24,140 bases of DNA, taken from contig NW_014577763.1 in the NCBI RefSeq assembly GCF_000485595.1, positions 16,726 to 40,865 of the forward strand, read 5' to 3'. A program made the position numbers and the translations under genes. How positions within the stretch are numbered: position 1 is the stretch's first letter; the number at the start of each line of letters is the position of its first letter. The DNA is from Priapulus caudatus. Lineage: Eukaryota; Priapulida; Priapulimorpha; Priapulimorphida; Priapulidae. Of this stretch, positions 1 through 9,900 are shown piece after piece. Under the pieces are notes generated by a model that saw nothing but the letters and a program-made list of their open reading frames with translations, was not told the DNA's origin and did no database searches.

Positions 1-549
1 CCCCGGGCTCTCCTGCATAACATGCAATGTATCACCGACAGTCAAATGCCCCCTACGGACATCAATCAGGCAATCGTAACTTCTTAGGAAATCCATTCCC
101 AGCAAACCTCCCCGAAGGCCGCTATCCATCACGACTAACTCATGCCTAAATACCTGATCTCCGAGAAACAACTCCGCCCAGACGCCATGTCGGGCTCTCA
201 GAGACCCACCTTGCACATCCACCAACGCAACCTCCAAAGAATGGAGACTCGGCCGCCGCGCTGGAAGGCCGTCGTAGGTGACACGATTTAAAAGAGACAG
301 CTCAGCCCCAGTGTCAACTACAAATGGCACTCGCTGCCCACACAACAGTATCTCAACCTGCCATGACAGGCGCGGACTCGAACACACCGCATCCCGCCGA
401 AGTGGATCAGCCGAATCGGACCGAGGCTGGAACACCACATCATACTCTATCGCGTCCCCCCGCAATATTGATTCGGGTTGCCCCTTATAGAACCCCGATG
501 ACCTTGCCGACCTCGAGATCCGGGGCCGTTCCGGAAATCCTCCCGCACA
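1..549 (-). CDS. LTR-retrotransposon pol fragment: aspartic protease (retropepsin), runs off window
   Basis: Reading leftward, this frame is open from just after a TAG at 550-552 to the window edge. It encodes a retropepsin, the protease that cuts Gag-Pol polyproteins. Visible motifs are the active-site VDTGAELSLL (the DTG codons lie at 307-315) and, about 70 residues later, GGLLGMDFL, the second conserved protease motif. It lies directly after a Gag zinc knuckle, the usual gag-protease order of Ty3/Gypsy elements. It is in the -1 frame relative to gag. Reverse transcriptase and integrase would lie to the left, outside the window. The protease itself shows no lesion. Confident as a retropepsin; the Ty3/Gypsy assignment rests on organisation and the Gag type. 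Confidence 0.85.
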
Positions 550-1920
550 CTATCGGGGCAGTCCTGCGCAAAATGCCCCAGCCTACCACACGACCAGCAG
601 CTATAATCACGCCTAGCTGAACCCCGTGAGTGCAGAGCACCTCGACTGACTTGCTGCGGGCTGGCACGCCATTGCTAATCATTCCCACGACCACACAACA
701 TATCACCAACCAACCTAGCAATTTCCTCTATGTCCTCCCGACATAACCTACCAGCGCCGGAATTGGATAAACCCACCCCAGGCCTAGCAGCACGAGGATC
801 TACCCCAGCAGGCCTCACCGCTAGTTTACGAAATGGGACTGCGAAATTACCCATCTCCGCCTCATACTCATCGGCAACCAAAGCAGAACCCTCCACGGTC
901 AAATAATTACGAGACAACACGTAATATTTTAAGGCGGGACTCGAATGCATAACCTCTAGCAATCGACAACGCGCCTGGTCACTCGCTTGCTCCGAAGTGA
1001 GAAAGGGTTGTGCCCTTAAAGTCAGCCTCTTTAATTCTCGGGCATACTCACGCCAACTTTGCCCAGGCTGGCGAACGCAGTCTCGTAGGGCTGCTCTCCT
1101 CCCCAGTGCACTACCCAGAGGTTGAAAACGCGCAATCAAAGCGTGTCGCACCATCGCCTCATCGACGTCGACATCACAGTCTTCTAGAACGGAGGACGCC
1201 GGCCATTCCAGTGCCCCCACTAACTGCACTAACCTCTCTTCAGCGCACCACCCATTGAGCCTGCATATCAGGTCAAACTGTCTGAGGAAACCCTCTAACG
1301 GCACACCCTCTTTACCCGTGAAGGGCTTCACCTTTACCCTACTCTTCGTAGTTGACCGAGGGAACCCCCAGATTCCCTCACGAAGGGGGATGCAAAATGC
1401 CTGTCACTCCCCCCACCACCAGCAGACGTAAGGCAACCCACCCTCACGATGGGAACCCATTACCTCACCCACACGGCGAGAAAACATCGCATCACCCTCT
1501 CGGTGAGAAAATACCGCATCACCCCCATGGTGAGAAAATAATGGGTCGCCCTCAAGGTGACCCACACCCAGCAGATTACTCGCTCGCTTCGTGCGAGCAG
1601 AATATGGGCCCTCCTCGGCCCAAGTAGAATCACGCCTCGCGCGCGGTGCAGGGCTAATAGTAGCCGGAGCGACTGACGGCGACCAAGCAGCGCGTGCCTC
1701 TGCTGCTTCGTCGAGATCAACAACGCAAGAGACTGAATCTTGTCGACGAGGGGGAGTTCTCACCAAGTCACGCCCCCTACTCGGCGCTAAGGATGCCGGC
1801 GGAGTCAACTCATCATCCACTACTACGCGTAGCGCGCCCCTGCATACCAACCCCAAACTCAGTAGGGTCCGATGAAACCACTGCCACCTGTTTCTTCGCC
1901 CGGGCACCCTTCGGCGGCAT
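447..1920 (-). pseudogene. Gag polyprotein of a Ty3/Gypsy-type retrotransposon, interrupted
   Basis: Gag packages the element's RNA into particles. The likely start is the ATG at 1920 (MPPKGARAKKQV..., basic); the frame then shifts near 1820-1850. From there one frame runs to the TAG at 447-449, broken by a TGA at 1404-1406 and a TAG at 675-677. In order it contains a low-complexity Pro/Arg/Ala-rich part, four 9-residue repeats (1447-1554), a retrotransposon-Gag core at about 1331-830 (motifs LEGFLRQFDLICRLNGW, RFQPLGSALGRRAALRDC and SWREYARELKRLTLRAQP), then a CCHC zinc knuckle at about 562-602 (CWSCGRLGHFAQDC, spacing C-X2-C-X4-H-X4-C). The TGA and TAG are each one C-to-T step from CGA and CAG, but true ancestral codons are unknown. 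This copy probably makes no full-length Gag. Confidence 0.8.
1447..1554 (-). repeat. Four 27-bp tandem units within gag (9-residue repeat)
   Basis: Units at 1447-1473, 1474-1500, 1501-1527 and 1528-1554 share a GGTGAGAAAATA-like core. On the minus strand each encodes about nine residues of the type GD(A/P)xFSHRE. Because the unit is a multiple of three, copy number can change without breaking the frame. Confidence 0.8.
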
Positions 1921-2027
1921 CGCGAACCGCCCCCCCCCCTGGGAAACGTTGTCTGACAAAAACACCCTAAGCACACCGACAGGTCTACGGCACCAGTTGT
2001 AGCGTTTTGTGTCTTTCCGCGACACCA

Positions 2028-2037
2028 GGGGGCGCCA
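2028..2037 (-). promoter_or_regulatory. Primer-binding site (tRNA-Lys-like)
   Basis: On the minus strand, two bases (GG) after the LTR end, the sequence reads TGGCGCCCCC. The first eight bases match the complement of the CCA-terminated 3' end of a tRNA-Lys (TGGCGCCC). The position, just inside the 5' LTR, is exactly where reverse transcription is primed. Similarity beyond eight bases is poor. Confidence 0.7.
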
Positions 2038-2039
2038 CC

Positions 2040-3111
2040 TGACAATACGCAGTAACTAGCAGTTTTACCTCACGTATAGTGCAGTGCTACACGGTGGATA
2101 GTGGCAACGAGAAATACAAGATAGGTGTTCCTACCTTATGCGTCGTATCGTCGCCACCTCAGTCTCCACTCCCCCACGAGCGCCTAAGGGCTACTGCGCT
2201 CACGCCTCCGGACCCAGCGTTCGTTCCGGCTTCGGTGTGGTTAGTCAACAATGCCAGACGACGGACGTCACGGGACAGACAGTGACACAACACAACACGA
2301 CGCACCTTATGACGCGGGGCTACTCGAAAGATACGGGTAATACTGTGACGTGTAGGGGAGGGGCAGCTGGCTGACGAGACACCCGTACGGCCACTCACAC
2401 AAGGGACGCACTCAACGCCCGAGGCTGCTACTAATGGTCACTATTAAATCTATTATTGCCGTTAACGTTATTATTATTATTAATTTACTATTATTATTAC
2501 TCAGCCCCGACGGTGTGCCGACAACAGCTCGCTGTACTCACTCTTTCTCGTTCCCGGTTCTCTCTCGGTGAGTCTCTCTCTCTCTCGCTCAAACCGTCGC
2601 ACCTAACACGGCCGCTCGCACGCTGCGCGCTCGGCTTCCCTTCCTACCTCCTCTGCACTAAATCTCTCTCTCGCTCTATATCTCTCCAACTCCTCTGCAC
2701 TTTCTCTATTCACAACCTTCCCGCTCGCTCACTCAAAACACAATAAACAACGCTAACCCACGCCGTTTGCACACGACTCGCCGAACAACCTACTGTTTCC
2801 TACGCTAGCGCCGCTCTCGGTCGCTAGAAGGGGTTACAACCGCAACTAATGGCAGCCCCCATCGAATCCGGCGGTGAGTGAGTAATTGCTGCAATACACT
2901 TACAAAACGCACATGAAACACACAGAAATACATTACAAACATAAAACCGATCACAAACACAACACTTACTCCCCCCCCCCCTGGGGCAAACTCAACCCCC
3001 TGGGGCAAACTCAACCCCGGCGAGCACTAGGCTCGCGGCAACCGGTACCACCGCTACAATACTTATAGACTGAGAGACTTGTAGACCAATTTAGTCGGGC
3101 GCACTTTGTCA
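2040..3111 (-). repeat. 5' LTR of the Ty3/Gypsy-type element
   Basis: The boundaries come from structure. The forward strand starts TGACAA at 2040, directly beside the primer-binding site, and ends TTGTCA at 3111, giving a perfect 6-bp terminal inverted repeat and TG...CA ends in a 1072-bp LTR. The interior holds an (ATT)n stretch around 2465-2500, CT-rich sequence at about 2540-2710 and a 19-bp tandem duplication at 2981-3018. A TATAAG lies near 3061-3066 on the element strand. No clear AATAAA was found on the element strand. The partner LTR is outside the window, so the right boundary and any target-site duplication cannot be confirmed here. Confidence 0.7.
2981..3018. repeat. 19-bp perfect tandem duplication in the LTR
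   Basis: CTGGGGCAAACTCAACCCC occurs twice head to tail (2981-2999 and 3000-3018), following a run of C residues. This is a simple local duplication in the promoter-proximal part of the LTR. Confidence 0.9.
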
Positions 3112-3467
3112 TCGTTATAACCTCTATATACATGTATAGCTACACTTTCTGAACATTGATTTTGGAAGTTGTATGTTGACGATGTTTGCGCATGTCTCTA
3201 TAATAAAATGTTGTTATTGTTATAGAAAAGTTGTTCTGAAAGGATTTTGAACTTTACACGAACCCTAATTTGTATTTATTTTACCCTATCGGTACTGATG
3301 TCCATGTATTTTCAATGTTGCTTCTAGTGTGAAAATTTAACAGTAATATAGCCAGGGCTACTCAAATTTTCAATGACTGTAGTGTACATAGAATAATAGG
3401 TTCTTGCACGTTGATTTGTAGACGATTCTTGGTTTGAGCCGTTTCAAGTTGCCAAGAATCAGTACAA
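3112..3467. other. AT-rich flank between LTR and HECT gene stop codon; probable 3' UTR
   Basis: No coding sequence is seen. On the minus strand it follows the HECT stop codon (TGA, 3468-3470), so it probably contains the 3' untranslated region. The minus-strand hexamer AATAAA at 3275-3280 is a good candidate polyadenylation signal about 190 bases after the stop. The retrotransposon LTR ends only about 165 bases beyond it. Confidence 0.5.
3275..3280 (-). terminator. Candidate polyadenylation signal AATAAA for the HECT gene
   Basis: A canonical AATAAA on the gene's strand, about 190 bases after the TGA stop, in AT-rich sequence. Position and sequence fit. No transcript evidence is available. 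Confidence 0.45.
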
Positions 3468-3976
3468 TCAGTCAACTCCAAAGCCACTCCCCGGAAGAAG
3501 CCAATAACAGTAGTTATCTTTACCTTTCCGATGAGTAGCTATGGCGTTTAATGGCATGGTAGCGTTTAGTGCACAAGTACTGATTCTTGGCAACGTACAC
3601 CCTCGGTCAAAATGCAGCATAATGACCGAACTGAAGCCACCGGGAGGCACGGTCGTGCTTCCTGTAAAGAACATCAGAACATCAGAAACTCTGATAGCGA
3701 TGTCCTCTACAGGAGGCTGGAAGTCCTCCCGTTGAGCTTCAGTCTTGCAGGTTGCCAATCCGCGATGTACATCCTTGAGAAACGACTCAAACCAATAGTA
3801 TGCCTTGTTTTCATCCTTGTACAATTGGGATCTCTCTGTCCCGTATCTGTTCAACTCAAAGAGCTGCAAGAAGGCGGCTTCTGTGAGGTCCGGGATGCTG
3901 TCCCGTGACAGAAATTGCATGGCCGCCTCCACCGCCTCAGGGGTTGACTTCCAGGTGTCCAGCATTGGCTGAAGAC
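3468..3976 (-). CDS. HECT gene exon 14: C-terminal HECT lobe and stop
   Basis: The acceptor CCTTTAG precedes GTCTTCAG, and phase 1 joins it to exon 13. It is open for 168 codons to TGA. It contains FTGSTTVPPGGF, the usual HECT F(T/C)G...PPxGF segment, and then LPRISTCALNATMPL, in which the cysteine (codon 3573-3575) is the expected thioester-forming residue of the LPxxxTCxxxLxLP motif. Upstream, YYWFESFLKDV resembles the W..FL.D stretch of the family. The protein ends GSGFGVD, a typical hydrophobic HECT tail. No lesion is seen. Confidence 0.9.
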
Positions 3977-6900
3977 CTAAAGGATAACATCATGCAAATT
4001 ATTAGCATACACCATAACACCTACCAAGGATAAAACAAGGTAATGTAATGACATTTCGTTATAAAAAGTATGGGGGTGACTGAATTCTGAAACGGAGATC
4101 GAAATAGCTTTGCTGCTGCCGATGAATTGATGCATATACCCCTGGTACACATTTTGATTTCTTTTGCTGACATGCCCCCCCCCCTCACAATTTTAAATGG
4201 AATAGCCCTTACACAGAAGGATTATTATAGAGCATCCCAGAAAGTAAATCGGCATCATTACTGCTAAATGCTAGTTGCACTTTTCTAACATATTCTGACC
4301 GTACAAGAAAACTTGTCAACGTCCATCATATATTAATAGGTTTCTCCTTCAGTACCAAAATAAATAGCTTTTAAATAGCTGTCATCAGAAATTTTCAAAA
4401 TAAAGCACTTGCCTAGCCTTTAAAAATCAATTTGGAAATAAAGCACTTTTACCAAATAACCAAACCCCGCGGCTACTCTGCAATTATTTAGTAGCTTACC
4501 GGCCTGAAAGTCAACGACAGCATTCATCTGGTGTAGCAGAACATCACGGCGGAAAAGCCCTCGCACCCATCTTGCCCGGTCTGCCTCCGAGAGAGCCGTT
4601 ATCGGTTTTGAACAGCCGATTGTCGGTCGATCAATGACCTCATCAACATCTTGCAGGCAGCAGTTCATCAGCTATTCGTAAATATAAAGAGACATGCTAA
4701 TTTAAATGGGTAGCTTAATAAATATTATAGCTACGTCTACACGACGAACCTTAACTCGAGTTAAGCGCTAACTCGAGTTAGCGATTATGTAGCGTCTACA
4801 CGACGAACCTTAACTCGAGTTAAGCTAACTCAAGTCTAGCTTCGGTTATGTAAGGTCGTAACACGACCAACACGATCAGCGATGCGTACTCGCGGCCCAC
4901 CGCCGGGCATGCGGCCCCCGCCTGCTATAATGTACGTTATCACGTGCCGTACTAGTGCTGCCGCTATCGTGGAGGTTAAGCTAACTCGAGTTAAGCGTCT
5001 ACACGAGCCTTAACTCGAGTTAGCCTAACCTCGATCGACTGGCGAGGTTAAGCTAACTCGAGTTACCTTAAGGGCCCCGTGTAGACGCTTAACTCGAGTT
5101 AAGGTTCGTCGTGTAGACGCAGCTTGTGTGTAAGGCCACGGGTCACATGGTACACAATCACAATGGATGCGTCTCCAGCCACTTAAAGGCTCACAATGCC
5201 GGCATCGAAACGCTAATTTCTCCAGTACTAGCACTAGCAATACTTCGTGTCATGCATACTCACACTACCTTATAACAAAATAAACTCTAGTTTGCTCCCA
5301 TTTCACCTGCGCGTTTGCTTAAAACCCACAAGAAAGAGGTGAGAAAACTGGCATTCTGGCGCAAACGCCGACTGTTTCCCAAACAAAATAGCCTCGAAGT
5401 GGTGACGTGACGTCACATGTTTTTATCTTTTGCTGCGCCCGTACCGCTGTACCGCGCGCACCGCTGCACGGTTGCTTGGAGATTGGGGAAACTGTCAACA
5501 ACATCGGAGAATTTCAACAACATTGGAGGTATTTTCAAAATACCTTTTATAAGACAACGCGCAGTTGAAATGGGAGGAACTAGAGTTTATTTTGCCATAA
5601 GGTAGTATGATTATGCACATGACACGAAGTATTTGCTAGTCTATTACTGGAGAAATTTAGCGTTTGATGCCGCATTGTGAGCCTTTAAGGGTTAACATTG
5701 ACCAACATAATGTAAAGCATAAATATGATCTTTTTGATAAGGTGTGAGTGTTTGTTTACTTACAAGATGGATACCTACACACATATTAGCTTACTTATAT
5801 GAATGGGTTGACACTGTTGATACTCTTGACAGCAGTAGCCATTATAATGGAAGGTCTATTACTTATCACATGAACAGTGGTAAGTCAGAAAAACAGTTGC
5901 TCTGCAATGAGAAATTTGCCAGTTACCTTTTCTAGCCTAGCTCGGTTTGTTATCTGTCTCGCGAAGTGACTGGGCCTCGACGTCTCCCAGACTTGACGTG
6001 ATGATGTACCGCGCCAGAGGACGTTGAGAAATACCGGCAACCAACTGTGCCCTAAAATTGCAAGTACGAGATGCGTCAGAGAATAAATATAAGAATTAAA
6101 GGGTACTCTCAACTAAATCAAACATGTATTTAATTCTTGGTATGCTTTATTTTAATAGTCAAGAACAATGTCTAAATGTACATGGATGTCTCAAAGGCCA
6201 CACTTAGTGTTTTTTATAGCAGAACCTGCTAACAGTGCAGACCATTGCGACCTAAGTTATCCCCAAAATACATTCGGAGTAAGCGCATCTTGCCAAACAC
6301 ACTAAATGATGGGCAACTAAATACATTAACCTGCATGGGCAGTGGTCCGTGGCCAACGTTAGCGCCCTAGCGTCCTGAAGTCACCCTCATCCAGAGAGGT
6401 TGCGTCGATTGAGAATCCACGCCCTGAACCTGAAAAACATTGAAGAATTTAACTATTAGCTATGGGACCTCAAAATCAATAGGGGTCATCCTCCTCCCAT
6501 GGGCAGTCCACCTATTAAGTTTCATGATTCTAGGTCAAACGATATTCAAGTTAGAGTCCGGACAACAGATTATCCCTATATAATATCATCATATAGCAAA
6601 AGTGAGTTATCTCCCCTGCTACTTTGACCTTGGGACCTTAAAATCAGAGGGCGTTTTAGCCTCATCCACGGGCGCACGTCTACCTTCTAAGTGTTCATGA
6701 CCTGTAGGGTCAAACACGGTATTTAAGTTAGAGTTCGGAAACCAGATTATCCTATATATCATCATAGAGCAAACTGAGTAATCTACCCCTGCTACTGGTG
6801 ACCTTTGACTGAGGAGCTAAAATTAATAGGGTCCATCCTCCTCCCCGAATGACAGTCTAGCCTATTAAGTTTTCATTGACTCTAGGTCAAACCGGGTATT

Positions 6901-9900
6901 TGAGCGTTAGAGTTCGGAAACCAAATTGTTGATGCCGTCGCCGCTGCCGGAATGAGTATCCACTACGTCTCGGCTTTCTTGCTTATGCCAAGGCGAGACA
7001 AAAATGGTCGGTCTGCAGTTTAGAAAACGTTTTCTAAGGCCACCACCTTTTCTCCCCTCCCCACAATATTTATAGTATGGGCTGCACGAAATTGCCATAC
7101 TTACTGTTGCTGAGAACAGACGACCTCCATTCTTGTAGATGAGAGCTTCAGCTCCCTCATTAGCGCCGCCACCATCTTGGCTTCCTCGGGAAAACAACCA
7201 CGAGAAGCCCGGTGCCGCCTATCAGCCGCTGAGTTCCTCAAGCATGCTGTCGAATAGCAGCATCCCGCCATTGATGCATATAGCCGGCACGTCCACTGAG
7301 CCTAGCGTTACACTCTTGTACTAGCTGTGCCAGTGGGGACGTAGGGCGCTGAAAAATATGGTGTTATTTAATACGGATTGTTATATGACAATGTGGCTTT
7401 GATTAAAGTAAATTGGACACATGTAAAAATTCCATTTTGACATTGTTATCATCTGTTACGTTTTATTTTCATGCCAACAACCTAAATTCTATGATTTCCA
7501 TATTTTGGGTTGTGAAATTCCTTTCAGCAAATTTTTCGAAATTTTTGTTGTTGATACGAAGAGCTTAATGGTAGATGAACATTAGTGAGTTATATGATTA
7601 TTGTATTTGAACAGGTTTTAGAACCACATCTAGTTGAAAGTGCTTGTCCGTCCCATCCGTAACATTTTCTTACTGTGGAATGGCCCTTATATTGATAGAA
7701 CTTCAAATTAATTACCTCCAAAGAACTATCATCCACAACTAACGGCTCATCATCGCTATCATCAGCAGTTGACTCTTCTTGGGTAGAGGTTGGTGGAGAG
7801 CTGTTTGCAGTCGGGAGGTCTGGCTGTTCTTCAGACTGTTGCAGATCACGGGCCTAAAATGATATATTTCAGGGGAATGAATAAACCTGTTGTCCCCAAA
7901 TATTAACATTTGGAGATTAACAACAGGGGAGTGGTCATGTTCACCAATTTGAAAGCCTGCCAATCACTTATTTTATATTATAAATTGGTTATAAATTTGG
8001 CTAGATAATTTGAATCACCAACCGGGTTAAATGACAAATTACTTACCTCTGTGTCACTCAGCCAATAAACGTGTAGAACGACCGATCTGGTCAGCCCATA
8101 ATGGGACAGAGATGACCCCTTGAGTGTTGACTCGAGCGCCGGGGATTCCCTGGACGACTCCCGAACGACAAACATTTGTGTGGCAGTTGGCTGGCTGCCG
8201 ATGAAATCCATGAGCACCTAAACAAATGACAGTTTTTTTCCATATATAATGAACAGATAAAGGGGGAGGGGCAAAGGTAAAAATGTGGTAGAGAAAGAAA
8301 TTCGGACTTTAATATGGTAGCAGCCGTTAACCGTCGTGGCCTACATATAAATGTCATCAGGTGACCTTGGACATCAGTTGAGGTTAACATCATCAATAGG
8401 GTTATTGGCAGCCCACAGCCGACAGCCACCACCCAGGGTGGAGGAATAGCCTTTCATTGCTGATAGTCGCCTTAAACATGCAGATTCAATACCTGAATAT
8501 CTTGGTCCGCATTGAACCGACGGGTAGAGTCTTGACCACTGGTGTTGCTAATCGAAAGGCAGCCGTGCAGCCCGTTCTGCTTGGATCTGTAATTGAACAA
8601 ATACTTAGAATTTACGGGAGAGCAATCAGTACTTATAGACATGCTAAATTCATGAAATAACAAGAGTTGTCAGATGACAACGTAGCACGCCGGGTATATA
8701 ACAATTAGTAAACGGCATCAATCTGACATTTCTACTTCCAAATCTTTGTGAGTTATGGGCAAGCCTATAGTTTTTTTCTAAGTCTGGTTAAAGTTTTTGT
8801 CATGGGTGACCTTGACCCCTTTGAAGATTATATCGAGTAACATGAGCAAGGTCATGTCGTAGACTTTCCCCTGGGGTACTTCAGTACCAAGTATGAAGAT
8901 CCTAGGTCAAAAAATTTGCGAGTAAAGGGATCTTGAAAAAGGGGGGGGGGCCGACGCCGACGGTATCGCATTAGCTCTAGGGACTCCGTCCCGGCCATCT
9001 AATAAAGGTATGAATAAATATCAATAAAATGATTGTTTGAAAATTTATACTGATGTGATAGTTGAAGACACAGATCACAAAATATTTTTCGACTTTCAAT
9101 GCCCACATCCACATCCAGGAGTTCTTTATCAAAATTAAATACCTGCAGATGCAGCAGCAGGTATTACATATTGATTTTACCTTGCTTAAACAACTATTAA
9201 GTCAATATGTAATACCTGCTGCTAAAAACCTATTTTTTGACGCATATTTTTACAATGACTGATAAGGACGCTAAAAAAAATTTCTGCCTCATGCCGTACT
9301 ACTAGTATGTACGGAGTGTACATGTACTAGGTTTTGTAATACTCAGGGGCCGGTTTCACGAAGCGTACTTAACTTAAGTATGATTAAATCACTAATCATA
9401 TTTAACTTCCCGTAATTATGATTAGTTAATCATACTCAAAAATCTGTTTCACGAAGCGATTTAAGTACATATTTAACTAATCACATAATTAGCCGACTTC
9501 AACATGAATAGACTGGTACTCGCTTTTAAAAATTACAACGGTATTCAATATGGCGGAACAATACGCCAAAAATATCTTCAAGTTCGGTACATGAAAAAGA
9601 ATTAATTTCGTCAACTATAAAGTGATTGAAAGTGTAGGCAGCAAATCTTAGATAGATTTAACATTTCCTAGCGCGAAAAAATTGAAGTAAAATTTCAATT
9701 GGATAAATCTGCAACGCTACCTAATATACTATAGTACGGTACTACTTCTAAGTTCTAGGACTAGTAACTAATTATGAACCTCCTACATCCTCTCCCACCT
9801 GCTCCTGAGTAGAAGTTGTAGAATATTGGTGATTATTAATCATGATTAAAGCTTAATTACCGCTTCGTGAAACAGTCACTTAATTTAAGTACGAAGAAGT

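Noticed and set aside
675-677. Programmed stop-codon readthrough at TAG CAA in gag
   Set aside because: The following bases (CAATGG) do not match the CARYYA readthrough context, and the stop is upstream of the zinc knuckle, not at a gag-pol border. Mutation is simpler.
1404-2045. Continuous 213-codon minus-strand frame taken as a gene of its own
   Set aside because: It is the N-terminal part of the same gag frame, lacks a natural ATG start at its beginning, and begins inside the LTR. It is covered by the Gag entry.
3541-3908. Plus-strand frames of 64-98 codons
   Set aside because: They are shadows of the minus-strand HECT exon, which has the catalytic motif and splice sites.
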